Source of the DNA: CAVZMI01 sp050011775
GTDB taxonomy: Bacteria > Bacteroidota > Ignavibacteria > UBA10030 > CAVZMI01
Assembly: GCA_050011775.1 (NCBI GenBank)
Contig: JBEKIL010000006.1
Coordinates: 62,001-126,000 of the forward strand
Direction: 5' to 3'
Length of the DNA stretch: 64,000 bases
The translations under genes were made by a program, and so were the position numbers. Positions 44,327-54,897 of the stretch are shown in pieces. The notes under the pieces were generated by a model, which searched no databases, was not told where the DNA came from, and saw nothing but the letters and a program-made list of their open reading frames with translations. Every line of letters begins with the position of its first letter. Positions within the stretch are counted from its first letter, which is position 1.

Positions 44327-47300
44327 GTGAAGAAGTTCTGGAAAATATTGCTGTATACGCTGGGGGGCGTTTTGCTGCTCTCCCTCCTGACATTTGGTTT
44401 TACGCAAACATCGGTATTCCGTCAATTGCTTCGATCCTTCCTCCTTTCCACTGCCAATGACGAGCTGAACGGCCGGCTCACGCTTGGTGCATTTCATGGA
44501 AATATTTTCACGGGTCTGACCATCGACAGCGTTTCGCTTGTCGTTGACGGTGTGACATTTATCAGCACCGAAAAAATAGAACTCCGTTATAATCCGCTGA
44601 AGCTCATAGATCGAAAAATCTCTGCAAGTAATGTGATTATTTCCAGGCCAAAGATTCAGATTCTGCGCAGGCGCGACGGCGCCTGGAACATCGATCGTCT
44701 CGCAAAGAAGAAAACAAAACCGGCAGGGCCATTCCAGTACACGATCGAAATTAAGAACCTCGAAATTCTCGACGGTACCCTCGCTTTCTATGACTCAACG
44801 TCGTTGCCGGCGACAGACTCTCTTGTCGAACAAAGGATCGACTACAGCCACCTAACTCTCGAATACCTGGGAATCAAGCTCTCCGGCGTTTTTTCCGCAC
44901 AAATGCTCGAAGCTCAGATTCAGGATATGAATTGCTCTCTTCCCCGGAATGGAATAGTTTTAAAAAAAGTCTCCGGAATTTTTCACATCGACACGACCCG
45001 TGCAGAGATACAGAATCTTGCGATTCAAACCAAAGAAACATCAGTTGAATGCAGCGCATCGCTGCAGAAGATCAACATCCTGCGTCTGGCAAACATGGAA
45101 TCACTCGAACATACGCCGGTGAAGTTAAAATTTAATGCACGGCGAGTAGATTTTGCCGAACTGAAAAAATTCCTACCTTCACTCTCATTCCTGGAAGGAA
45201 CCGGATCCGTTGAAACTTCGTTGAGCGGTCAATTTGGAGATATTTCCATAGATTCCATGGAAGTATCCTTTGGGACATCATACGTGGGCGGTCAGGGACG
45301 ACTTCGCAATCTTCATCGTCCCGCGGCATTATTCATCGATGCACGACTCGACAAGTGTATCATAAATCCCACCGAGGTCGTCGATCTTCTTCCGCCTTTT
45401 GAAATCCCGGATTACGGTCATCTAGGCCCTGTTAAATTTACTGTTGAATATCATGGCGAACCGCTTAATTTCCGAAGTTCGGTCCAGTGCACAACTGTTG
45501 ACGCGGGATCGGCATATGCAGAACTCGCGATGGATCTTCGCATAAAGCCGACAAAATATTCCTTGTCGCTGAAGACACATAATGCAAACATCGGAAAGAT
45601 CTTCGGAATTCCATCGCTCGACGGACAGCTTTCCGTAACGTCATCGGTCATCGGCTCAGGATTCCGTATCGATGAATTAACAACTACAGCGACCGCCGAT
45701 ATTGATTCATCGATGCTGTTTCACCTTCCGGTCAACCGTACGCACCTGTCAGTGGATGCAAAACCAAGCACGCTCGAATCCTCCATATCCGGATCGATCG
45801 GGAGCGCCCGAATTACTGCAATCGCTTCGCTCATCGCCGGCGAGGAAGACCTTAATGCGTATACACTCGACGTTGAGTGTGCAAATGTTAATGCCGCCGA
45901 ATTTATACACGACGAGCAATATGAAAGTTCCATCCATTTTATCACGCACGTCCGGGGATCGGGGACATCGTTAGACGATGCAACCGGTCGGCTTGACCTT
46001 ATTGTAATGCCCTCTTCGGTACGGGAGAAACCTATTGAAGGACGGACAATTACTCTGGAACTTAATCAGCATGATCTACGTAATAAAACGATTACACTCG
46101 GTTCGAATATCGCCGATGCGACAATGCGCGGTCAATTTACAATAAGTAAAATCGGGAGCATCATTGTTGAACAGTTCCAGCGCGTCAGCGATGCCATCGC
46201 CGCAAAGATTTTCCTTTCCGATTCCACAATCGGCATTCAAACTCTTCTTTCCAGCCATCCGACTGCTCATCGAAAATCTGCACACCGCTTACCGTCCGTT
46301 CTCCGTCAGAACGAAATGGTGAATATGGATTATGAGGTAAAGTTGAAAGACCTTTCTCCCGTCGCACTATTTTTACGTTCCACCTGTGCAGCTCGTGGAA
46401 CATTTAAAGGTTTCCTGACCGGAACGACGTCGGACATGCTCGTAGGAGGCGACTATCAGGTCGAAAATGTAGTGTACACCGATTCACGTCATCAATATTT
46501 ATTGAATAAAGGAATCGTATCATTCGAAATCGACCATATCACGCCAACCAATGCCGTCGATTCAATGAGAGTACGAATGCAGATGTCGGCCAGCGACTTC
46601 TACCTCGGCTCAATGAGATTTACAAACGCCCGCGCGAATATCCAATACCGGAAACAAGCCGGAACATTTTCACTTCGGGGGACTATCGACTCGGTCGTGA
46701 CACTCGATATTGATGGGCGGCTGGCAATAGCAGCAGTACCGTATATGCTCACAATCGAAAATCTCATTGCACAGTACCGGGGATACGATTGGGAACTTCC
46801 ATCAACAATCTCGATTCCCTTCGATACCGCGAGTCTGACCATACCGAAATTGAAACTCGTTCACGGAAACGAAACGATTGCACTTGAGGGATCACTGCGG
46901 GCGGGCGGCACGATCAACGCTTCGCTTACTCTTGATAACTTAAACCTGCTGAATATAAAATATTTCTTTATCAATGGATCACAAAACGACACACGGAGTT
47001 TTTCAGGTCTTATCAATGCAACTGCAACAGTTACTGGAACACTGGAAAAACCGGTTATCTCGGCAAGCGCTCGCGCTACAAATCTTACTTACGGCAAAGT
47101 GAAGCTTGGTACATTCGCGGGAACGCTCGGACATAAAGAAGGCGTAACGACAGTCGACGCTTCATTCCAAGGCGCTGTCGGATCAAAGGAAACACAGAGG
47201 GCCGATTTTTCAATCCACGGGACAATTCCTTTGAACCTGGCCCTGACCTCCGTTGCCGATCGGTATTCATCAGGGGAGTTTAACCTCGATGTTACCTCAA

Positions 47301-48844
47301 AAGATTTCCGGCTCGATCTCATCGATCCTTTTATACCGACGCTCGATCAACTTTCCGGTAAACTTAATTGTACACTTCACATCGGGGGAACTGCATCCAA
47401 GCCTTTCTATACTGGCTCCATCACTGTGGATTCAGTGCAAGCATTGTTTATCCCGAACAATATGAGATATTGGATGTTCGGAAAATTTGAACCACAGGGA
47501 GACAGCATCACCATATCTCAATTAACGCTCAATAACGATTTCACCGACCGGGCTGATGGACTTGTCTCGGTCATGGGGTCGGTTCACCTTCGCGGTCTTA
47601 TGGTCGATTCATTTAATCTGACGGCCTTTGGTGCACTGCAAATTCTTAGCGAGAAATCACACCAGGCAATGAGCAGTGTTTACGGCACTCTGTTCGCCCA
47701 GATCGGCGATGAAGGTCTTCATTTTACGGGGACACCTGCAAAATCACTCCTCAGTGGTTCGATCGAGTTGCGAAATGCACTACTGACATTCCCGCCCTCG
47801 CGTGAACAGCTTTCATACGGTGCATCGGAGAATCTTGTCGGTATCATTTATACCGATGATACACTCACTATAATACACGATCTGACAGATTCGCTGTACT
47901 ACGCCGCGCTTCATCAGCAATCTAATACTTCAGTCGAACGGGTGCGGGATATCGAACAGCAATCAGCATTTTTACAGGGCATCGATTACGACCTCCGCAT
48001 TCAAACAGCAGGCCAGGTTTCGATTACAATGATGTTTACTCCGGTAGAAGAATTATCCGCCAATCTCAGCGGTGAAATCACAGTGCAGAAATCCGAAGGT
48101 GTGCCAAAATTTGTAGGTGAGATTGAAGTCGGTAATCAATCGAGATACCGGTTCATCAAAGACTTTATCGCAAGCGGTAAGCTGATATTTACAGGACAAT
48201 TCGATAATCCGACACTCGATTTAGAAGCCAGTTTCTCCGGCGAACGAAAATCGCTGGATACCACAGTAGCAGGGAAGTGGGTCGTGGTCACCTTAAAAAT
48301 TTCAGGAACCCGTCAGGCACCGCACGTTGAATTTGATCTGACGGAAAATGGTGTACGCCGCCAGGGAGACGTTCAGAATGATGCATGTATGTTCATACTG
48401 ACGAACGGACAGTTTGCCGAGGATCTGACTCCGCAGGATCGCGCTAAAGGTCCCGGGGGCATCACCCCTCAATCGTATAGCTCGTTATTATCCGGGATCT
48501 CGTCATCGGTTCTGGCGGGCCCGGTTACTGAATTTCTCAGAAATAATTTCAGTTCGGCCATCCAATCTGCCGAGGTGTCATTTGGATCCGAGAGTTTCAC
48601 ACAACCCGAACTGCGTGTGATTGCCAGTGTTGGAGCAAGTGTATGGCGATACAGCGGCCGGATCACCGATTTTGGTAACGGGAACGTCAGTGTCGAAATC
48701 CCCGTTGGCAGGGTGATCAGTGTGAACCAGCTTATCAACCTGGTTCTTGAATTTGAGCGCCGGCTCGAAACCCAGAATGCCACAATCTCAACGAAACGGG
48801 AATTGACAAACAATCTTCGTCTGTTCTACCGATTCACATTTTGA
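44327..48844 (+). CDS. TamB/AsmA-like envelope protein
   Basis: 1505 aa, GTG start with GAGG upstream. An N-terminal membrane anchor (about 5-27) is followed by a very long beta-rich, AsmA-like body with many repeated alternating strands and, at the C-terminus, the DUF490/TamB domain (about 1150-1505; features FTGQFDNPTLDLEASF, GLTRQAPHVEFDL-like region, and a final Tyr/Phe-ending strand). TamB-family proteins span the periplasm as hydrophobic grooves for lipid transfer or barrel assembly. No tamA neighbour; instead it lies between heptose genes and rnr. A lipid-carrying role fits the window's lipid theme but is inference. Confidence 0.88.
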   Translation: MKKFWKILLYTLGGVLLLSLLTFGFTQTSVFRQLLRSFLLSTANDELNGRLTLGAFHGNIFTGLTIDSVSLVVDGVTFISTEKIELRYNPLKLIDRKISASNVIISRPKIQILRRRDGAWNIDRLAKKKTKPAGPFQYTIEIKNLEILDGTLAFYDSTSLPATDSLVEQRIDYSHLTLEYLGIKLSGVFSAQMLEAQIQDMNCSLPRNGIVLKKVSGIFHIDTTRAEIQNLAIQTKETSVECSASLQKINILRLANMESLEHTPVKLKFNARRVDFAELKKFLPSLSFLEGTGSVETSLSGQFGDISIDSMEVSFGTSYVGGQGRLRNLHRPAALFIDARLDKCIINPTEVVDLLPPFEIPDYGHLGPVKFTVEYHGEPLNFRSSVQCTTVDAGSAYAELAMDLRIKPTKYSLSLKTHNANIGKIFGIPSLDGQLSVTSSVIGSGFRIDELTTTATADIDSSMLFHLPVNRTHLSVDAKPSTLESSISGSIGSARITAIASLIAGEEDLNAYTLDVECANVNAAEFIHDEQYESSIHFITHVRGSGTSLDDATGRLDLIVMPSSVREKPIEGRTITLELNQHDLRNKTITLGSNIADATMRGQFTISKIGSIIVEQFQRVSDAIAAKIFLSDSTIGIQTLLSSHPTAHRKSAHRLPSVLRQNEMVNMDYEVKLKDLSPVALFLRSTCAARGTFKGFLTGTTSDMLVGGDYQVENVVYTDSRHQYLLNKGIVSFEIDHITPTNAVDSMRVRMQMSASDFYLGSMRFTNARANIQYRKQAGTFSLRGTIDSVVTLDIDGRLAIAAVPYMLTIENLIAQYRGYDWELPSTISIPFDTASLTIPKLKLVHGNETIALEGSLRAGGTINASLTLDNLNLLNIKYFFINGSQNDTRSFSGLINATATVTGTLEKPVISASARATNLTYGKVKLGTFAGTLGHKEGVTTVDASFQGAVGSKETQRADFSIHGTIPLNLALTSVADRYSSGEFNLDVTSKDFRLDLIDPFIPTLDQLSGKLNCTLHIGGTASKPFYTGSITVDSVQALFIPNNMRYWMFGKFEPQGDSITISQLTLNNDFTDRADGLVSVMGSVHLRGLMVDSFNLTAFGALQILSEKSHQAMSSVYGTLFAQIGDEGLHFTGTPAKSLLSGSIELRNALLTFPPSREQLSYGASENLVGIIYTDDTLTIIHDLTDSLYYAALHQQSNTSVERVRDIEQQSAFLQGIDYDLRIQTAGQVSITMMFTPVEELSANLSGEITVQKSEGVPKFVGEIEVGNQSRYRFIKDFIASGKLIFTGQFDNPTLDLEASFSGERKSLDTTVAGKWVVVTLKISGTRQAPHVEFDLTENGVRRQGDVQNDACMFILTNGQFAEDLTPQDRAKGPGGITPQSYSSLLSGISSSVLAGPVTEFLRNNFSSAIQSAEVSFGSESFTQPELRVIASVGASVWRYSGRITDFGNGNVSVEIPVGRVISVNQLINLVLEFERRLETQNATISTKRELTNNLRLFYRFTF

Positions 48845-48863
48845 TTTTTCCCACAATATCCCT

Positions 48864-50990
48864 ATGCTAAAACAACGGATACTTGATTTTTTTGCCCATC
48901 ATCCAAATGAGTCCTTCAAATCCAAAGAGCTTGCTCGACGTCTCTCGATTCGCGATGAAGACGACTACCGCAACTTCCGTACTCTTCTTCACTCCATGAG
49001 CGATGCAGAAGAAATCCAGAGGTTAAAGGGGCGGCGATACACTGCAGTGAAGAAAAAAAGTACGATTACAGGAATACTAAGGGTAACGAAACAGGGGTTC
49101 GGTTTTGTTCTTGATGATAATGGAGAAGAGGCATTCGTCAGCCAGCGTTTTATGGGAACAGCGCTGGACGGTGATACTGTCGTAGTCTCGCTGTTTGCAG
49201 TACCAATGCCCAAAAAAGGGGGAAAGCCTCCTCAAACCGAACGGCGGGAAGAAGGCGAAATCATCCGGATACTCCATCGTGCCCGCACAACAGTTGTCGG
49301 AAAACTTACCAAGACGCGGAATTTCTTTTTTGTGATCCCCGACGACGCCCGTGTAAGGCGGGACATTTATATTCCTCGTCAATCTCTCGATGGTGCAAAA
49401 AACGGTGACAAGGTTGTCATACAACTCGAGCCATGGGAATCGGAGCATTTGAATCCTGAAGGCCGGGTCATTGAAATTCTGGGCAGAGCAGGCGACCCTT
49501 CGGCAGAACTACTATCGGTGGCCAGGGCGTTCGATCTTCGAACGGAATTCCCACGCGATGTCGTACGCGAAGCGCAAAATTTTTCCGCCGTTATTCCCAG
49601 AGACGAACTCGCCGGCAGAAAAGATTGCCGGCCTCTTCTCTGCTTCACGATCGATCCGGAAAACGCACGCGATTTCGATGACGCTGTTTCCCTTGAACAT
49701 CTTCCAGATGGAACTGCGCGCCTTGGCGTTCATATTGCCGATGTCGGGTATTACGTCCGCGAAGGTTCCGCACTCGACTCCGAAGCGCTTCGGCGGGGAA
49801 CCAGCGTATATCTGGCCAACAGCGTTATACCGATGCTTCCGGAACATCTGTCGAACGATCTGTGCAGTTTACAGCCGCATAAAGACCGACTCACTTACTC
49901 CGTGTTTATGAATATCAATCCCCGTGGAACCGTTCAGGAATATGAAATCGTGAAATCGATAATTTCCAGCAAACGGCGGTTTACATATGAAGAAGTCCAA
50001 AAGATCATCGATCAGGGCAAGGGTGAATTTGACGACACAATCCTCGCAATGCATCGGCTCAGTACAATGCTGACAAAAAAACGGATGCGAGAAGGAAGCA
50101 TCGATTTCGAAGCGCCCGAAGCTCAGTTCAGATTCGATGAAGACGGATACCCGGTGGAAATTATTAAGAAAACCCGACTCGATTCACATCGGTTGATTGA
50201 AGAGTTCATGCTGCTGGCAAATAAAACTGCGGCCCGTCATATCGGCGTTACAAGGAGTAACGAAAATCAAAATCCGTTTATATATCGTGTGCATGATGTT
50301 CCCGATCCCGGAAAGTTGAAAGATCTCGCAACATTCGTAGCAAATTTCGGTTATAAACTAAATCCCGACCATCTTCAGGCAAAGGATCTGCAAAAATTAC
50401 TTGAATCCGTTAAAGGGACAGAAGAAGAGTATGTGATAAATGATGTGGCCATTCGATCGATGGCAAAAGCAATCTATTCGGAAAAGAACATCGGTCATTT
50501 CGGATTAGGATTCAGGCACTATTCTCAATTTACTTCACCGATTCGCAGGTACCCCGACCTTTTTATCCACCGACTTCTTCAGGAATATGCGGTGGGGATG
50601 ACTGCGGAACGACGTACGCATTTTACAAATATCCTTCCGAATGTCTGCCTGCAATGCTCCGAGACCGAGCGGAAGGCAGCCGACGCCGAGAGGGAATCGG
50701 TCAAGATAAAACAAGTAGAATATATGGATCGACATATCGGAGATGAACTACATGGAATAGTGTCGGGGGTATCGAATTTTGGTATTTTTGTTGAAATTAA
50801 CGACCTTCTCATTGAAGGAATGGTTCGGGTACGGGACATGGAAGACGATTATTATATGTATGATGAAAAAAAATACGCCTTGATCGGCCGTCATACAGGG
50901 AAGCGATACAGAATCGGCGATAAGGTGAAAGTGCAGGTTATAAGCGTCAGTATCGAGAATCGGGAGGTCGATTTTACCCTCGTAAGCTAA
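48864..50990 (+). CDS. rnr: ribonuclease R
   Basis: 708 aa. N-terminal winged-helix and cold-shock domains (about 1-190), the RNB catalytic domain with the metal-binding DPENARDFDDAV cluster at 264-275 and the HIADVGYYV strand, and a C-terminal S1 domain (about 625-708; GVSNFGIFVEIND). RNase R degrades structured RNA 3'-5'. Length is slightly below typical RNase R (about 800), lacking the basic tail. Starts 20 bp after the tamB-like gene, without a clear ribosome site. Confidence 0.95.
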   Translation: MLKQRILDFFAHHPNESFKSKELARRLSIRDEDDYRNFRTLLHSMSDAEEIQRLKGRRYTAVKKKSTITGILRVTKQGFGFVLDDNGEEAFVSQRFMGTALDGDTVVVSLFAVPMPKKGGKPPQTERREEGEIIRILHRARTTVVGKLTKTRNFFFVIPDDARVRRDIYIPRQSLDGAKNGDKVVIQLEPWESEHLNPEGRVIEILGRAGDPSAELLSVARAFDLRTEFPRDVVREAQNFSAVIPRDELAGRKDCRPLLCFTIDPENARDFDDAVSLEHLPDGTARLGVHIADVGYYVREGSALDSEALRRGTSVYLANSVIPMLPEHLSNDLCSLQPHKDRLTYSVFMNINPRGTVQEYEIVKSIISSKRRFTYEEVQKIIDQGKGEFDDTILAMHRLSTMLTKKRMREGSIDFEAPEAQFRFDEDGYPVEIIKKTRLDSHRLIEEFMLLANKTAARHIGVTRSNENQNPFIYRVHDVPDPGKLKDLATFVANFGYKLNPDHLQAKDLQKLLESVKGTEEEYVINDVAIRSMAKAIYSEKNIGHFGLGFRHYSQFTSPIRRYPDLFIHRLLQEYAVGMTAERRTHFTNILPNVCLQCSETERKAADAERESVKIKQVEYMDRHIGDELHGIVSGVSNFGIFVEINDLLIEGMVRVRDMEDDYYMYDEKKYALIGRHTGKRYRIGDKVKVQVISVSIENREVDFTLVS

Positions 50991-51001
50991 TCCCTTTCCA
51001 A

Positions 51002-51048
51002 CTGGAATTATTCAGTCGGAGTAACCCGGTATTTACACGGGATTCCAG
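51002..51048 (+). terminator. nested stem-loops after rnr
   Basis: Outer arms CTGGAAT (51002-51008) and ATTCCAG (51042-51048) enclose CCCG/CGGG (51025-51041), followed by CTTTTACT. A second inverted repeat, ACGGAAG/CTTCCGT, is at 51075-51090. Likely end of the 42-51 kb transcript, though the T-run is short. Confidence 0.5.
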
Positions 51049-51240
51049 CTTTTACTAAATAAACGGCTTTCCTGACGGAAGAACTTCCGTATTATCAAAC
51101 TTGTTGTTTGTTTATGTGTCTAAATACATGAAAAAGAGTCTCAAAACCTTTATGGGCTTTGGTCTGTAACATTGCTTTTCGCGAAGAAATTCAATAGAAT
51201 GAACCTTGTGGGAAGGTACAATCTTAAAGGGACTTCAATG

Positions 51241-54200
51241 AAAAGAGACATAATTTTTCGGAGTTTATTTTTTCTACTATTGATAGTTTTTCCCTCGCTC
51301 CTTACGGCGCAATTCGGGAAGAATAAGGTCCAATATAAAAAATTTGAATATTCATTCATACAGTCGACGCATTTTGATATTTACTTTACGCAGGACGGTG
51401 AATATCTCGCCAGATATGTTGCCGACGTCGCGGAAAATGCGCTGAGTTCCATCAGCAAAGAATTCCGCTATCAGATAAACAACCGTATCCCCATCGTCGT
51501 CTACAATTCACACAACGACTGGCAGCAGACCAATGTCGTTTCAGATTATCTGGAAGAAGGGATTGGCGGTGTCACCGAACTTTTTAAGAATCGTGTTGTC
51601 GTTCCTTTCGAGGGGAATTATCCGCAATTCCGTCATGTAATCCACCACGAGCTTGTTCATGCCGTGATCAATGATATGTTCTACGGCGGTTCAATACAAT
51701 CGATCATCACGAATAACATCCGCCTGCAGCTGCCGATGTGGTTTAACGAGGGTCTTGCGGAATACGAATCGAGCAGGTGGGAAACGAACTCGGACATGTT
51801 CATGCGCGATGCAACAATCCACCAATACATTCCCCCGATCCAATATCTCAGCGGTTATTTTGCATATCGTGGAGGGCAATCGATATGGTGGTATATCTCC
51901 AACAAGTACGGCGAGCAAAAAATCGGAGAAATTCTCAACCACATACGCGCAACAAAAAGCGTCGAACAGGGATTGAAGGGGTCTCTCGGTTTGAGTCTCG
52001 AAGAACTTAACGAACGCTGGCAGAAAGAACAGAAGGTCATGTACTGGCCCGATATTGCCAAACGCGAGGAACCCGAGAGTTTTGCCAAGCGGTTGACAAA
52101 TCATGTGAAAGGGGGCAATTTTTACAACACCAGTCCGGCAATCTCCCCGCAGGGTGATAAGATCGTGTTCCTCTCCGACCGTGCCGATTATTTTGATATT
52201 TATATGATGTCGGCTCTTGACGGCGAAATTCTTGATAAAGTTGTGAGTGGACAGCGGACAAAGAATTTTGAGGAGCTCCATCTTCTTACACCAGGGCTGA
52301 CCTGGTCTCCCGATGGAAAACGGATCGCCCTTGCAACGAAAGCAGGAGAACATGATGCGATTTTTCTTGTCGACGTCGAAAGTGGTAATGAGGAAAAAAT
52401 TCCAATCCCCCTCGATGGCGTGTTCACAGTCGACTGGTCTCCGAAAGGCGATCAATTAGCCTTTGTCGGAAATACAAGCAACCAATCGGATATCTATATA
52501 TATGACCTTACGACCCATCAGATGAAGAACCTGACCGATGATATTTTTACCGACCTCGATCCTGTCTGGGCACCCGACGGAAAAAGCATCTATTTTTCTT
52601 CCGAACGAGGCGAGTACCTCGACGGGCAAAGTATCCCGGCAGATTTTCGCATTCAGGACTTCACCCACAGTCAGATGAATATTTACAACATCAATGTTGA
52701 GACAGGGATCATCACCCGGGTCACAACGACAACTGATGCCGACGAGACTTCTCCTGTTGTATCGTCTGACGGGAAAAAGATACTATTCATTTCCAATCGA
52801 AACGGGATTAATAATATCTATGAAAAAGACATTGAATCGGGAAAGGAACGGCCCGTTACAAATTCATTAAGCGGAATTTACCAGCTTTCGTTGTCACACG
52901 ATGGAAATAAACTCGTGTTTGCCTCGCTGGCCGAAGCCGGGTTCGATATATATTTGATGAAGACTCCGTTCGAGAGAGATCTGAAAATTCAGAAGCTTGA
53001 ACTGACCGAATGGCTCAAGCGGGGAGCTGTTGACTCGACCCAGAATATTCCGCCGTCAACACCGAACGATAGCACAGCACAAAAGGCAAAGAGTGACTCG
53101 CTCGCTCAGGTGTACGGCAAGAATATCCGCATAGATTTCAAAAATTATGTGTTTGCCGAGAGATTCGCATTCGACACCACCAAGCGGAAAACCCCAACAC
53201 GATATGACGTGTTCAATATATCAAATAATATCGATTCCAGCGGACACTACAAGGTGAATAAGTACAAACTGAACTTTTCACCTGATATCATATACGGGAA
53301 TGCAGGTTTCAGCACATTCTTCGGCGTTGAGGGAACGACACAAATGTTGTTCAGCGATATGCTGGGCGACCACCAGATATACTTCGCGACAAACCTGAAT
53401 ATCGATCTCAAGAACAGCGATTACTATCTGGCATATTATTATTTACCCAACCGAATTGATATCGGAATTCAAGGTTTCCACAGCGCACGCTTTCTGTATA
53501 TCGATGACCCGGATGGAACGGCATATCTCTACCGGTTCAGAACGTATGGCGGCATTTTCTCTGCTTCCTATCCGATTGATAAATTCAACAGAATCGATCT
53601 TGAACTTGCATGGTACACAATTCTGAAAGAAAATCTGGATTACTCCGGATACAATTCACAGGAACGTTCTCTCCTACTCCCTGTCATCGGCTATACACAC
53701 GATAATACACTGTGGGGATACACCGGACCTAACAACGGCGAGCGTTATTCACTGACTTTTATGGCAAGCCCACGGGTCTTTTCAAACGGCATCGAGTTTA
53801 TGAAAATCGACGCAGACTACCGAAAATATCTCAGGCTTGGGAAGGATTTTACATTCGTGATGCGCGGCTTTGGCGGAACAAGCTTCGGCTCGAAACCGCA
53901 GCGGTATTTTATCGGAGGCACCGAGAATTGGATCAACCGGTCGTTCGGATATAACGGAATCCCCATCCAGGATGCGGAAGATTTTGTATTCCTAACACCG
54001 GTGCTGCCGCTCCGCGGTTTTGATTATGCCGCACAACTTGGGACGAAAGCGGCTCTCATGAATCTTGAGCTGCGTTTCCCGTTTATTCGATATTTTATAC
54101 CAGGCGTTCTTCCTTTTGCATTTCAGAATGTCACCGGTGTACTCTTTGCGGATATCGGATCTGCATGGACACATAACAGCGACTTTAAAGGAGTCGACCG

Positions 54201-54366
54201 CGACGCCGAAGGAAACGCTTACGCACGTGACATTCTGATGGGGACAGGCACAGGGGTTCGCTTGTTCTTCATCGGATTCCTCTTTCGGATCGATGTCGCC
54301 TGGCGGTATGATATCCGGGGATTTTATGAACCACGTTACTATATCTCGCTGGGAGCAGATTTTTAA
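51241..54366 (+). CDS. secreted protein: MA-type metallopeptidase, TolB-like propeller and surface-antigen barrel
   Basis: 1041 aa from the ATG at 51241 (AGGGAC upstream). Signal peptide about 1-24. A peptidase-MA-like domain has HELVH at 137-141 (HExxH) with the downstream Glu in WFNEGLAEYES (third ligand). It is followed by about six PD40/TolB-type blades (about 280-620; LTWSPDGKRIALAT, PVWAPDGKSIYFSSERG) and a C-terminal 330-residue surface-antigen-type beta-barrel ending in F. The fusion of protease, propeller and barrel suggests an outer-membrane protease or receptor processing a surface substrate. Family name unknown. Confidence 0.87.
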   Translation, partial: KRDIIFRSLFFLLLIVFPSLLTAQFGKNKVQYKKFEYSFIQSTHFDIYFTQDGEYLARYVADVAENALSSISKEFRYQINNRIPIVVYNSHNDWQQTNVVSDYLEEGIGGVTELFKNRVVVPFEGNYPQFRHVIHHELVHAVINDMFYGGSIQSIITNNIRLQLPMWFNEGLAEYESSRWETNSDMFMRDATIHQYIPPIQYLSGYFAYRGGQSIWWYISNKYGEQKIGEILNHIRATKSVEQGLKGSLGLSLEELNERWQKEQKVMYWPDIAKREEPESFAKRLTNHVKGGNFYNTSPAISPQGDKIVFLSDRADYFDIYMMSALDGEILDKVVSGQRTKNFEELHLLTPGLTWSPDGKRIALATKAGEHDAIFLVDVESGNEEKIPIPLDGVFTVDWSPKGDQLAFVGNTSNQSDIYIYDLTTHQMKNLTDDIFTDLDPVWAPDGKSIYFSSERGEYLDGQSIPADFRIQDFTHSQMNIYNINVETGIITRVTTTTDADETSPVVSSDGKKILFISNRNGINNIYEKDIESGKERPVTNSLSGIYQLSLSHDGNKLVFASLAEAGFDIYLMKTPFERDLKIQKLELTEWLKRGAVDSTQNIPPSTPNDSTAQKAKSDSLAQVYGKNIRIDFKNYVFAERFAFDTTKRKTPTRYDVFNISNNIDSSGHYKVNKYKLNFSPDIIYGNAGFSTFFGVEGTTQMLFSDMLGDHQIYFATNLNIDLKNSDYYLAYYYLPNRIDIGIQGFHSARFLYIDDPDGTAYLYRFRTYGGIFSASYPIDKFNRIDLELAWYTILKENLDYSGYNSQERSLLLPVIGYTHDNTLWGYTGPNNGERYSLTFMASPRVFSNGIEFMKIDADYRKYLRLGKDFTFVMRGFGGTSFGSKPQRYFIGGTENWINRSFGYNGIPIQDAEDFVFLTPVLPLRGFDYAAQLGTKAALMNLELRFPFIRYFIPGVLPFAFQNVTGVLFADIGSAWTHNSDFKGVDRDAEGNAYARDILMGTGTGVRLFFIGFLFRIDVAWRYDIRGFYEPRYYISLGADF

Positions 54367-54445
54367 ACGTAAACGAATTCCTCTTTCACAGTTTTCATTT
54401 CACTTGTCATTTTTAAGCTGTTTTTATCAGCAGGAATCCTTTACA

Positions 54446-54715
54446 TTGACAACACGACACCATTCAGCTGTTGTGGGATTTCCCGACCACGCCCTCGAGA
54501 AAATTGCCTATGCATCTGTTGAAACGATTCCAGTTCGTGAACCGAATGATCGCGCTCGTCTCGGATACCATGTCTGGCAGTTCCTTTCAGGAAAAATTCC
54601 AAATCTGGAAGAAGCGATTCGCATTGCCCGTTCCCGGCTGCTCATCACCAAAACAGAAGTAAATGCAATAATCCTGCAAAAACTGAAAGAGCGTGGAATT
54701 CAAAAGATCCTATAA
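54446..54715 (+). CDS. small hypothetical protein
   Basis: About 89 aa if begun at the TTG at 54446 (AGGA about 12 nt upstream). The frame stays open upstream into the preceding gene, so the start is uncertain. The body is helical: EKIAYASVETIPVREPNDRA, then a stretch with HVWQFLSGKIPNLEEAIRIA. No motif recognised. It shares the direction of its neighbours and ends 5 bp before AT-rich sequence. Confidence 0.5.
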   Translation: MTTRHHSAVVGFPDHALEKIAYASVETIPVREPNDRARLGYHVWQFLSGKIPNLEEAIRIARSRLLITKTEVNAIILQKLKERGIQKIL

Positions 54716-54810
54716 AAAACCCTCAACATTTTTGTAATGATGATTTGTACCAGAATCAGCAAAACAAGAAAGGTATGGGGGAAATAATATGTAACTCGAG
54801 AGGCAACAAC

Positions 54811-54828
54811 TCGTATATATTTATACGA
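54811..54828. promoter_or_regulatory. hairpin in leader of second STAS gene
   Basis: TCGTATA (54811-54817), loop TATT, TATACGA (54822-54828), a perfect 7-bp AT-rich stem, 70 bp before the STAS start. It may affect message stability or bind a regulator. It could be chance. Confidence 0.3.
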
Positions 54829-54897
54829 AGAAGAGAAACATTATTATGAACGTGAGACAGATGAACCGAATGCGTATAACAGGAGGTGGGAAAGAGA

